This document shows, piece after piece, positions 1-6,865 of a stretch of DNA of 35,731 nucleotides (position 1 is the stretch's first letter; every line of letters starts with the position of its first letter). This stretch comes from a virus: IMG/VR virus record IMGVR_UViG_3300006735_000092, positions 1 to 35,731 of that record; one strand, 5' to 3'. Made by a program: the position numbers and the translations under genes. Under the pieces are notes generated by a model that was not told the origin of the DNA, ran no database searches, and was given only the letters and a program-made list of their open reading frames with translations.

Positions 1-2
1 AT

Positions 3-95
3 TTTATTGGAAAATCTGACGAATCTTTCTTAAATTTTACAAGACCATTCCTTTTATTGAGTAGAGTCGAAAAAAATAAATTTAAATCAAACTAA
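3..95 (+). CDS. C-terminal end of an upstream gene (partial)
   Basis: The third reading frame is open from the window edge to a TAA at 93-95 and encodes about 30 residues ending in KNKFKSN. The stop lies 2 bases before the ATG of the next gene, the same tight packing seen in the rest of the window, and the other two forward frames close within the first 33 bases. The fragment is too short to recognise. It could be chance open sequence, but the spacing makes the tail of a real upstream gene likely. Confidence 0.5.
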   Translation, partial: FIGKSDESFLNFTRPFLLLSRVEKNKFKSN

Positions 96-97
96 AA

Positions 98-523
98 ATG
101 GAAAGAAAAGAAAATCAAAAATTTGAGTTTTTATTAACTTTAAATAAAAACATTATTTGTCAAAGGTATTTTAATGTTCGAAACTTTAACCCAAAAAGTG
201 TAAAGTCTCTCGATTTATATTATACCGTAAGTAACATTGTTGATGACATAATCGACACTTTAAAGGGTAAAACCACTGATATTATAGGGGAATTTTATAA
301 AGATGAAGTGTCAAATTTACAGGGTGACGGCGAGTATTTTACGATAACTGTCAAGAAAGAAAATACCAACATAATACAATATATCTTCCCTGCCGATTTG
401 TATCCCCCAAGAGTTAAATATTCAGTAGATATAAGGCCACAAATTTCTTACTTTTTAAGGGAGATTACTGACACATTGTCAAGAAAAAAATTAACTACCA
501 AATACCTAAATAAACAACTTTAA
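98..523 (+). CDS. Conserved-looking phage protein of unknown function, upstream of the helicase
   Basis: The protein has 141 residues and I do not recognise it. It looks soluble, with no signal peptide or membrane segment, and is a mix of basic and acidic residues. It opens with a hydrophobic/aromatic patch (FEFLLTLNKNIICQRYFNVR, residues 9-28) and ends in a basic stretch (SRKKLTTKYLNKQL). The start ATG has five A residues directly before it and no Shine-Dalgarno sequence. It sits 35 bases before the replicative helicase on the same strand, so a replication-linked role (helicase loader, primase partner or single-strand-binding accessory) is possible, but nothing in the sequence shows it. Confidence 0.75.
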   Translation: MERKENQKFEFLLTLNKNIICQRYFNVRNFNPKSVKSLDLYYTVSNIVDDIIDTLKGKTTDIIGEFYKDEVSNLQGDGEYFTITVKKENTNIIQYIFPADLYPPRVKYSVDIRPQISYFLREITDTLSRKKLTTKYLNKQL

Positions 524-537
524 TACGCCCTTTTACG

Positions 538-545
538 TATTTATT
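538..545 (+). promoter_or_regulatory. TATTTATT octamer before the helicase gene
   Basis: The octamer TATTTATT lies in the 35-base gap before the helicase ATG, ending 13 bases upstream of it. It is one mismatch from the TATTTATA octamers at 4239, 4453 and 6843, which also lie in gaps. It could be a promoter element or simply the A+T-rich leader of a Bacteroidetes-type start. The assignment is weak because one TATTTATT also occurs inside a coding region at 17413. Confidence 0.25.
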
Positions 546-558
546 ACTAAAGAAATAT

Positions 559-1935
559 ATGATGACAGAAACAGGAAACTTCGGCTATTTAGGATACAAC
601 TTTCAGGTAAAACTTCTTAACTTAATTATTATTGATAAAGGTTTTGCTCATTCTATTTTAGATGTGGTAGACCCTAAATATTTCGATAACCAGTATTTTA
701 AATTAATAGTACAGATAATTAAAGAGTACTATGAAAAATATCAGTCCGTACCTTCTTTTGAAACTCTTGAACAACTAACACATTTAGAAGTAAGTTCTGA
801 AATGGCAAAAAAGTGTGTAATTGATATGTTAAAAGAGGTAAAAGGGAGTTCTTTTGAAGACCACCTTTTTATAAAAGAAAAATCCATCAAATTCTGTAAA
901 CAACAAGAATTAAAAAAAGCTATTCGTAAAGTTGAAAAAATTATGGAAAAAGGTGAATTTGAAAGTTATGATAAGTGTGAAGAGTTTATCCGAGATGCAA
1001 TCCAAATAGGTGAAACTGACCATGACAGTCTAGAGGTATTCCATAATTTAGAAGAAGTTCTAAAAGATGATTATAGACACCCAACCCCTACTGGCATAGG
1101 TGGAATCGACAATTTACTAAATGGTGGACTAGCAAAAGGAGAGATAGGTGTTATACTTGCACCTACTGGTGTTGGTAAAACAACAATACTTACAAGATTT
1201 GCAAATACTGCTTTTAATATGGGTTATAATGTTTTACAAATATTTTTTGAGGATAATCCTAAAATTATACAAAGAAAACATTTTACATGTTGGACCGGTA
1301 TTGTTCCAGATGAGTTAAGTGAAAATAAAGAAAAAGTAATTTCTAAGGCAGATGAAATGAAAAAAAATGGTGGTAAATTAATTCTTAAGAAGATGGCTTC
1401 AGATGAATTTAATATGACTACTATTAAAAATCAGATTAGAAAAGTAATTTCTGAAGGTAATCAGGTAGACCTAGTAGTTTTAGATTACATCGATTGTGTA
1501 ATACCTGATAGAAGTTTTAGTGATGAATGGAAAGGTGAAGGTTCTGTTATGAGAAAATTTGAAGCTATGTGCCATGAATTAAATCTAGTGGGTTGGACAG
1601 CAACTCAAGGAAATAGGTCCTCAATTTCATCAGAAGTAGTAACAACAGACCAAATGGGTGGTTCTATCAAGAAAGCTCAGGTAGGACATGTCATTATTTC
1701 AGTCGCAAAAACTCTACAACAAAAAGAATTAGGTTTAGCTACTATAGCTATAACAAAATCCCGAATAGGGAAAGATGGGATTATATTTGAAAATTGTACA
1801 TTTAATAATGGTACATTAGAAATCGATACAGAATCCACACAAACATTCTTAGGTTTTGAAGAAGATAAAACCGAAAGAAATCGACAAAGAGTATTAGACG
1901 CTCTAGAGAGAAGAAACAAAGTATTAAAACAATAA
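559..1935 (+). CDS. Replicative DNA helicase, DnaB/T4 gp41-like
   Basis: This is the ring helicase that unwinds DNA at the phage replication fork, normally working with a primase. At 458 residues it matches DnaB and T4 gp41 (about 470). Residues 1 to about 160 form the helical N-terminal region. The RecA-type ATPase follows: Walker A APTGVGKTT at 201-209, a hydrophobic strand ending in acidic residues (LVVLDYID, 305-312) as Walker B, and a downstream TQGNRSS that corresponds to the DnaB 'TQxNRS' motif. An ATG doublet at 559 and 562 leaves the start uncertain by one codon. No primase gene is visible in the window. The stop lies inside an 11-base tandem repeat that leads into the ribonucleotide reductase gene. 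Confidence 0.92.
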   Translation: MMTETGNFGYLGYNFQVKLLNLIIIDKGFAHSILDVVDPKYFDNQYFKLIVQIIKEYYEKYQSVPSFETLEQLTHLEVSSEMAKKCVIDMLKEVKGSSFEDHLFIKEKSIKFCKQQELKKAIRKVEKIMEKGEFESYDKCEEFIRDAIQIGETDHDSLEVFHNLEEVLKDDYRHPTPTGIGGIDNLLNGGLAKGEIGVILAPTGVGKTTILTRFANTAFNMGYNVLQIFFEDNPKIIQRKHFTCWTGIVPDELSENKEKVISKADEMKKNGGKLILKKMASDEFNMTTIKNQIRKVISEGNQVDLVVLDYIDCVIPDRSFSDEWKGEGSVMRKFEAMCHELNLVGWTATQGNRSSISSEVVTTDQMGGSIKKAQVGHVIISVAKTLQQKELGLATIAITKSRIGKDGIIFENCTFNNGTLEIDTESTQTFLGFEEDKTERNRQRVLDALERRNKVLKQ

Positions 1936-1951
1936 ATAAACAATAAATAAA
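1930..1951 (+). repeat. Perfect 11-base tandem repeat (CAATAAATAAA x2)
   Basis: CAATAAATAAA occurs twice head to tail at 1930-1940 and 1941-1951. The first copy carries the helicase stop codon and the second ends 3 bases before the reductase ATG. It sets an A-rich leader for that start and may have arisen by slippage. Each copy contains ATAAATA, which resembles the late-promoter core of T4-like cyanophages, but position and composition alone do not show promoter function. Confidence 0.6.
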
Positions 1952-1954
1952 ATT

Positions 1955-3853
1955 ATGAATATGGAAATTTCTAACAAAATTTTATCAGACATTACTGTCT
2001 ACATGAAGTACGCGAAGTACCTTCCCGAATTAAATAGAAGAGAAACGTGGGAAGAGTTAGTAACAAGAAATAAAAACATGCACATTAAAAAATATCCTTA
2101 TTTGAGGGAAGAAATTAATGAAAAATATAAATTGGTTTACGAGAAAAAAGTACTACCATCAATGAGGAGTATGCAATTCGGTGGTAAACCAATAGAGATA
2201 AGCCCTAACAGGATATACAATTGTGCATATATGCCTATTGACCATATTGATTCCTTCGCGGAATGTATGTTCTTATTATTAGGTGGAACAGGTGTAGGTT
2301 ACTCAGTTCAAAAACACCACGTTGCTAAATTACCAGTAATTCAAAAACCATACCCAAAGAGAAAAAGAAGATTTTTAATTGGAGATTCTATTGAAGGATG
2401 GGCAGACTCAGTTAAAGTTTTAATGAAATCATATATGAATGGAGGCGGTTCAAGAGTAGAATTTGACTATTCAGATATTAGACCAAAAGGTGCTAGATTA
2501 ATAACTTCTGGAGGTAAGGCACCAGGACCTCAACCACTCAAAGAATGTTTGGTTAAAGTAGAAGGATTATTAAACGCAAAAGAAAATGGAGAACAACTTA
2601 CAACTATTGAAGTACATGACATCGTATGTCATATTGCAGATGCTGTCTTGGCCGGTGGTATTCGTAGAGCAGCTCTTATTAGTTTGTTTAGTGCTGATGA
2701 TGATTCTATGATTGGATGTAAAGCTGGTAATTGGTGGGAACTTAACCCACAAAGAGGAAGAGCAAATAATTCAGCAGTATTAATGAGACATAAAATAACA
2801 AGAGAGTTTTTTAATGAAATATGGAAACGTGTAGAATTATCAGGAGCAGGGGAACCAGGAATTTATTTTAATAACGATAAAGACTGGGGAACTAATCCGT
2901 GTTGTGAGATAGCTTTAAGACCTTATCAATTTTGTAACTTATGTGAAGTAAATGTTTCAAATATTGAGTCTCAAGAAGATTTAAATATGAGAGTAAAAGC
3001 AGCAGCATTCATTGGAACACTCCAAGCGGGATACACTGCTTTTCATTATTTAAGAGATGTTTGGAGAGAAACCACTGAAAAGGACGCATTAATTGGTGTT
3101 TCAATGACTGGTATAGGTTCGGGTAAAGTATTAAATTATGATATGAAAAAAGCTGCAAGTCTAGTAAAAAGAGAAAATACAAGAGTTTCTAAGTTATTAG
3201 GAATTAACCAAGCAGCAAGAACAACTACAGTAAAACCAGCGGGAACAACATCATTAACATTAGGAACATCATCTGGTATTCATGCATGGCACAATGATTT
3301 TTATATTAGAAGATTACGTGTTGGTAAAAATGAAGCTATTTACACTTATTTAAATGTTAACCACCCAGAATTAGTAGAAGATGAATATTTCAGACCACAT
3401 GATACAGCTGTAATTAGTATTCCACAAAAAGCACCTAAAGGTTCAATTATGAGAACTGAATCTCCATTTGATTTATTAGAAAGAGTAAAAAGAGTTGCGA
3501 CGGAATGGGTTAACTCTGGTCACAGAAAAGGTTCTAATTCACACAATGTTTCAGCCACTATTTCTTTGAGAGAAGATGAGTGGGAAGCAGCTGGTGAATG
3601 GATGTGGAATAATAGAAAATACTATAATGGGTTATCGGTACTACCTTATAACGGAGGTACATATACTCAAGCACCATTTGAGGATATTACAGAGGAGAAA
3701 TATGAAGAAATGATGAAATCATTAAAAGACGTTAATTTATCCAATGTTATAGAATTAGATGATAATACGGATTTATCTGGTGAATTAGCTTGTGCGGGAG
3801 GAAGTTGTGAAATTGACGTTGACTTAAACAAGTTAGAAAAGAGTGAAGCATAA
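1955..3853 (+). CDS. Adenosylcobalamin-dependent (class II) ribonucleotide reductase
   Basis: It reduces ribonucleotides to deoxyribonucleotides, using the 5'-deoxyadenosyl radical from vitamin B12, and so feeds phage DNA synthesis. The 632-residue protein has the full catalytic set by comparison with the monomeric Lactobacillus enzyme: Cys90 (YNCAYMP), Asn314-Pro-Cys316-Cys-Glu318 with the thiyl cysteine at 316, and Cys327, 11 residues later, matching the 408/419 spacing. A C-terminal CAGGSC pair (613/618) has the CX4C spacing of the re-reducing cysteines. VKPAGTTSLTLGTSSGIHAW resembles the family's conserved P-x-G-T loop. It is about 100 residues shorter than the 739-residue Lactobacillus protein, and I see no ATP-cone. 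Diphosphate versus triphosphate substrate cannot be read from the sequence. Its last codons overlap the GTG of the next gene. Confidence 0.93.
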   Translation: MNMEISNKILSDITVYMKYAKYLPELNRRETWEELVTRNKNMHIKKYPYLREEINEKYKLVYEKKVLPSMRSMQFGGKPIEISPNRIYNCAYMPIDHIDSFAECMFLLLGGTGVGYSVQKHHVAKLPVIQKPYPKRKRRFLIGDSIEGWADSVKVLMKSYMNGGGSRVEFDYSDIRPKGARLITSGGKAPGPQPLKECLVKVEGLLNAKENGEQLTTIEVHDIVCHIADAVLAGGIRRAALISLFSADDDSMIGCKAGNWWELNPQRGRANNSAVLMRHKITREFFNEIWKRVELSGAGEPGIYFNNDKDWGTNPCCEIALRPYQFCNLCEVNVSNIESQEDLNMRVKAAAFIGTLQAGYTAFHYLRDVWRETTEKDALIGVSMTGIGSGKVLNYDMKKAASLVKRENTRVSKLLGINQAARTTTVKPAGTTSLTLGTSSGIHAWHNDFYIRRLRVGKNEAIYTYLNVNHPELVEDEYFRPHDTAVISIPQKAPKGSIMRTESPFDLLERVKRVATEWVNSGHRKGSNSHNVSATISLREDEWEAAGEWMWNNRKYYNGLSVLPYNGGTYTQAPFEDITEEKYEEMMKSLKDVNLSNVIELDDNTDLSGELACAGGSCEIDVDLNKLEKSEA

Positions 3854-4010
3854 ATTTAGTAGAGAAATATTATACCACTTTAATTGTGGTAAATGTAATA
3901 AATGGTGGTCAGTATCTGACTACCATTTATTATCTATAGATAATAATAAAAAGGTGACTTGTCCTCACTGTAAACACACTGAAAAAATGATAGAAAATGA
4001 GAAAAGATGA
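3843..4010 (+). CDS. Small zinc-ribbon protein with GTG start
   Basis: The protein has 55 residues, overlaps the reductase stop by 11 bases and overlaps the next ATG by 14 bases. It has a textbook zinc-ribbon layout: CGKC near residue 15, a WW pair at 21-22, then CPHC near residue 40, followed by a charged tail ending ENEKR. GTG at 3843 is the only usual start codon in this frame, because a TAG lies at 3834 just upstream. Preceding A-rich sequence (GAAAAGA) fits the start style of the other genes. Small ribbons of this kind are common in T4-like phages; the role could be nucleic-acid binding or a protein contact. Because it is coupled to the reductase, a link to nucleotide metabolism or replication is reasonable but unproven. 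Confidence 0.8.
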   Translation: MKHKFSREILYHFNCGKCNKWWSVSDYHLLSIDNNKKVTCPHCKHTEKMIENEKR

Positions 4011-4233
4011 TTGGATATCAGAATTATATCTAAAAGAAGAAAGAAAAAGTCTTTTAAAACAAGAAGATTTTTATATTAATGAAGAAGGTATGAAGGTAAT
4101 GACTGAGGGATACCACATTCGTAGAGGAAGTTGTTGTGGGAGTGGATGTAAACATTGTCCGTATTCCCCACCACACAAAAAAACGAATACTAAGTTAAGA
4201 GATGAGGTAAAACAAACCCAACTTACCCAATAG
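3997..4233 (+). CDS. DUF5522-like small Cys-rich protein
   Basis: The protein has 78 residues. The core, roughly residues 25-56, reads FYINEEGMKVMTEGYHIRRG followed by SCCGSGCKHCPYSPP. This is the pattern of the DUF5522 family as I recall it, in which a Glu/Thr-rich turn leads into CC-x2-GC-x-HCPY. Four cysteines plus histidines suggest a metal site; the function of the family is unknown to me. The tail is Lys/Thr/Gln-rich and probably disordered. Its ATG overlaps the end of the zinc-ribbon gene, so reductase, zinc ribbon and this gene form a coupled set. DUF5522 proteins occur in bacteria including Bacteroidetes, so acquisition from a host is possible. Confidence 0.75.
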   Translation: MRKDDWISELYLKEERKSLLKQEDFYINEEGMKVMTEGYHIRRGSCCGSGCKHCPYSPPHKKTNTKLRDEVKQTQLTQ

Positions 4234-4238
4234 AGATA

Positions 4239-4246
4239 TATTTATA
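4239..4246 (+). promoter_or_regulatory. TATTTATA octamer 4 bases before the 66-residue gene
   Basis: TATTTATA ends 4 bases before the ATG at 4251. The identical octamer occurs with the same 4-base spacing before the gp25-like gene (4453-4460) and again, 15 bases out, at 6843-6850. I found no copy inside coding sequence on the + strand by eye. It lies at the boundary between replication and virion genes. It may be a late promoter element or a translation-leader element; used as a -10 box it would give nearly leaderless transcripts. Confidence 0.35.
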
Positions 4247-4250
4247 TCAT

Positions 4251-4451
4251 ATGAAACCATTAATCAAAAAAGTATTAAGAGAATATTGGGAACAAGAACC
4301 TGATAAGTGGGATTTATTAGCTGATGACTTAAAAGATTGTTTAGAAGAACTAATCACCAAACATAAATCTGAATGGTATGATGACCAATATGCGGTTATT
4401 TCTGCTATAGAGAACATTATGGATGAAATGTTTGCAAAAGTAGGGCGTTAG
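4251..4451 (+). CDS. Small acidic protein of unknown function
   Basis: The protein has 66 residues. A basic first turn (KPLIKKVLREYW) is followed by an acidic, probably all-helical body with many Asp and Glu residues and a C-terminal helix around IENIMDEMF. There are no membrane segments or cysteines beyond one at the centre. It stands alone between the coupled replication-side genes and the baseplate operon, with a TATTTATA octamer on each side. It could be a regulator of the transcription switch or a small baseplate factor; the sequence does not decide between them. Confidence 0.65.
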   Translation: MKPLIKKVLREYWEQEPDKWDLLADDLKDCLEELITKHKSEWYDDQYAVISAIENIMDEMFAKVGR

Positions 4452-4452
4452 G

Positions 4453-4460
4453 TATTTATA
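4453..4460 (+). promoter_or_regulatory. TATTTATA octamer 4 bases before the gp25-like gene
   Basis: This is the second exact copy of the octamer, ending 4 bases before the ATG at 4465 as at 4239. Its place directly at the head of the long virion gene cluster makes it a candidate late-transcription signal. On the opposite strand it reads TATAAATA, the T4 late-promoter core, but no gene lies in that direction, so orientation is unresolved. Confidence 0.35.
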
Positions 4461-4464
4461 AAAT

Positions 4465-4932
4465 ATGGATATTACAAATCAAAGATATGGTGTAGCATTT
4501 CCTTTTAGGGATAGTCCTAGTGGTTATTTTTTAAGAACTACTAATAATCCTAGAGAAGAAATAAAAAGTAATCTAATACATTTATTATTAACTAGAAAGG
4601 GTAGTAGGTATTTTTTACCTGATTTTGGTACTAGATTATACCAGTTTATTTTTGAACCTATAGACGCAACAACATTTAAAGCGATAGATGCTGAAATTAA
4701 ACAAGCTGTAGATACGTATATCCCTAATATTAAAATAAATGAAATAAAAATAGAACCGTTAGACCTAAGTCAACCTACAGACCAGAATGATGTTTCAGCT
4801 ACAGAATTAAATAGTAGTATATATAGAGTTGCTGGTGATGGGACTGAAGAACATACGGCAAAAATATCTATAGATTTCACAGTAAAAGATGATGTTTTTG
4901 GAAACAGAGATTTTGTAATAATTAATTTATAA
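4465..4932 (+). CDS. Baseplate wedge protein, gp25/GPW family
   Basis: This is a small baseplate wedge component with a lysozyme-like fold that contacts the sheath-initiating end of contractile tails. At 155 residues it is slightly longer than T4 gp25 (132). Family signs are an N-terminal glycine/proline loop (FPFRDSPSGYF), then NLIHLLLTRKGSRYFLPDFG and a tail of the form RLYQFIFEPID at about residues 53-67. This matches the conserved 'Ll-t-x-GeR-x-P-x-fG-x-l-x-x-lfEp' line of the family. Its stop is 2 bases before the gp6-like gene, the classic gp25-gp6 pairing of contractile tails. Confidence 0.88.
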   Translation: MDITNQRYGVAFPFRDSPSGYFLRTTNNPREEIKSNLIHLLLTRKGSRYFLPDFGTRLYQFIFEPIDATTFKAIDAEIKQAVDTYIPNIKINEIKIEPLDLSQPTDQNDVSATELNSSIYRVAGDGTEEHTAKISIDFTVKDDVFGNRDFVIINL

Positions 4933-4933
4933 T

Positions 4934-6793
4934 ATGGCATACACACCAACAAGTACAGGTAAACAAATATCATATACCGAAAGAGATTTTGTAGGTATTA
5001 GGAATGAGTTAATTAGACTAACCAACATATACTACCCTAACCTTATACAGAATACAGATGATAGTTCTATATATTCCGTATTTTTAGATTTAAACGCGGC
5101 AGTAGCTGATAACCTCAACTTCCAAATCGATAGGACATTACAGGAAACGGTGTTACAATATGCTCAAGAAAGGTCATCATTATATAATATAGCTCGTACT
5201 TATGGATTAAAAATCCCGGGAAATAGACCGTCTGTTTGTTTGTGTGATTTTTCTATTATAGTACCACCTTTCGGTGATAAAGAAGATGAAAGGTATTTAG
5301 GTTTTCTTAGAAGAGGAAGTCAGGTAAGAGGTGGTTCACAAGTATTTGAAACAGCAAATGATTGTGATTTTTCGTCACCATATTCAGTAGACGGAGTACC
5401 TAATAGGACTAAAGTCCCTAATTTTGACGCTAACGGGGTAATAGTAAGTTATACTATGACTAAAAGAGAGGTTGTTGTAAATGGTGTAACTAAAGTGTTT
5501 AAAAAATCTATAACAGATGTAGACTCTAAACCATTTTTTAAAATTTATTTACCTGATAGAAATGTGTTAGGTGTAACATCAGTAATTGAAAAGTCAGGTT
5601 TGGGGTATTCTACATTACCTTCTAGTAGTGAATTTATAACTACATCTGATGATAGGTATTATGAGGTGGATTCACTAGCTCAGCAAGAAATATTTGCTTT
5701 AGACCCTTCCGCACCAAGTGACCAACCCGGGGTAAAACCAGGTAGGTATATTAAAACAGGTAAAAGATTTGTAAGTGAATTTACACCTGAAGGGTTTTTC
5801 TTTTTAACCTTTGGTGGTGGAAATGACAACTCCCAAAACCTACTAGAAAGTTTTAGTAAATTTGGGACTACGGTAACCCCTAGTAAATATTTAAATAACG
5901 TTTCTCTAGGTACAGCGGTTAGACCAAATACAACACTATTCATCCAATATAGGGTGGGTGGTGGTAAATCATCTAATTTAGGTCCAGGTTCCATATCATC
6001 GATAGGGTTAATAGATTTTACTATTTCAGGACCTGCACCCGCGATTAATCAACGAGTTAGAAGTAGTTTAAAAGTCAATAATGTTACAGCAGCTATAGGT
6101 GGTGACGATTTAATGAGTACAGATGAAATAAGAAATTATATAGCTTTTAATTTTGCTGCACAAAATAGAGCTGTCACACTCAATGATTATGTAGCAAAAG
6201 TAAGGATGATGCCAGCACAATTTGGGGCCGCAGCCAAAGTAGGTGCGATAGAAACCGAAAATAAAGTTAGAGTAAGTGTCTTATCGTACACCCCACAAGG
6301 ACAATTAACATCTATGGTTTCATCGGTTCTTAAACAAAATATATCGGAATACTTATCTAATTTTAGAATGATAAATGATTATATTGAAGTGGGTGGAGGT
6401 AAAGTAATTGATTTAGGTGTTGATGTAGACTTACTTATACAAAATACAGCGACACAAGGTGAGGTAGTTTCTTCTGTTATTAATTGTGTTAAAGAATTTT
6501 TTAGTGTAGACTCTAATGAAATGGGAACACTAGTTAATGTTAGTACTTTAGTTAGTGAAATAGTGACTAAACCAGGAGTTATTAATTTAGTAGATATTAA
6601 AATCTTTAATAAAGTAGGTGGTAGATACTCTAATTCCGTTATACAACAACCATTTATACCTCAGACAGACAATGAAATATCACTATTAGATGGGGCTTTA
6701 TTTTTCCAACCAGACGAAATACCTCAAGTAAGATTCCCTTCTACAGACATTAGGGTTAGGGTTAAACAAGGGGAGAACGTAACCTATACATAA
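4934..6793 (+). CDS. Baseplate wedge protein, gp6/baseplate-J-like
   Basis: The 619-residue protein (T4 gp6 has 660) should form the main wedge scaffold of the baseplate, normally as a dimer in each wedge. The N-terminus carries the family pattern: YTERDFVGIRNELIRLTNIY, then a segment where a structured helix places DNLNFQIDRTLQETVL near residues 59-74 and an ARTYGLKIPGNRP turn. The baseplate-J-like core starts around residue 389 (GGDDLMSTDEIRNYIAFNFA) with AVTLNDYVAKVRMMPAQFG following. The C-terminus is beta-rich and may contact the next wedge protein. The order gp25-gp6 followed by very large proteins matches the contractile-tail baseplate plan. Confidence 0.85.
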   Translation: MAYTPTSTGKQISYTERDFVGIRNELIRLTNIYYPNLIQNTDDSSIYSVFLDLNAAVADNLNFQIDRTLQETVLQYAQERSSLYNIARTYGLKIPGNRPSVCLCDFSIIVPPFGDKEDERYLGFLRRGSQVRGGSQVFETANDCDFSSPYSVDGVPNRTKVPNFDANGVIVSYTMTKREVVVNGVTKVFKKSITDVDSKPFFKIYLPDRNVLGVTSVIEKSGLGYSTLPSSSEFITTSDDRYYEVDSLAQQEIFALDPSAPSDQPGVKPGRYIKTGKRFVSEFTPEGFFFLTFGGGNDNSQNLLESFSKFGTTVTPSKYLNNVSLGTAVRPNTTLFIQYRVGGGKSSNLGPGSISSIGLIDFTISGPAPAINQRVRSSLKVNNVTAAIGGDDLMSTDEIRNYIAFNFAAQNRAVTLNDYVAKVRMMPAQFGAAAKVGAIETENKVRVSVLSYTPQGQLTSMVSSVLKQNISEYLSNFRMINDYIEVGGGKVIDLGVDVDLLIQNTATQGEVVSSVINCVKEFFSVDSNEMGTLVNVSTLVSEIVTKPGVINLVDIKIFNKVGGRYSNSVIQQPFIPQTDNEISLLDGALFFQPDEIPQVRFPSTDIRVRVKQGENVTYT

Positions 6794-6819
6794 AGGTTTA
6801 CATAGTTTTAACCAAACCT
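6794..6819 (+). other. Weak inverted repeat in the 72-base gap after gp6
   Basis: AGGTTT at 6794-6799 can pair with AAACCT at 6814-6819, leaving a 14-base loop. The stem is only 6 base pairs and the downstream sequence (ATCTTTAATTTTAG) is a broken T-run. It could be a weak transcript end or an RNA processing site. It lies in the longest gap of the virion cluster, just before the third TATTTATA octamer. Confidence 0.2.
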
Positions 6820-6842
6820 ATCTTTAATTTTAGCAATATAAC

Positions 6843-6850
6843 TATTTATA
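6843..6850 (+). promoter_or_regulatory. TATTTATA octamer before the 1167-residue gene
   Basis: This is the third exact copy, 15 bases before the ATG at 6866, in the 72-base gap that follows the gp6-like gene. Together with the weak hairpin just upstream it marks a plausible transcription boundary inside the baseplate cluster. The spacing differs from the 4 bases at the other two copies, which argues against a purely translational role. Confidence 0.35.
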
Positions 6851-6865
6851 AATTAAAGAATTTAA

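Noticed and set aside
1677-1943. Minus-strand open frames opposite the helicase and, in many places, opposite the large structural genes
   Set aside because: They lie wholly inside well-supported + strand genes, show no recognisable domains or leaders, and are expected in long coding regions.
6794-6819. Possible Rho-independent terminator after the gp6-like gene
   Set aside because: The stem is only 6 base pairs with a 14-base loop and no clean T-run; it is kept only as a low-confidence inverted repeat.
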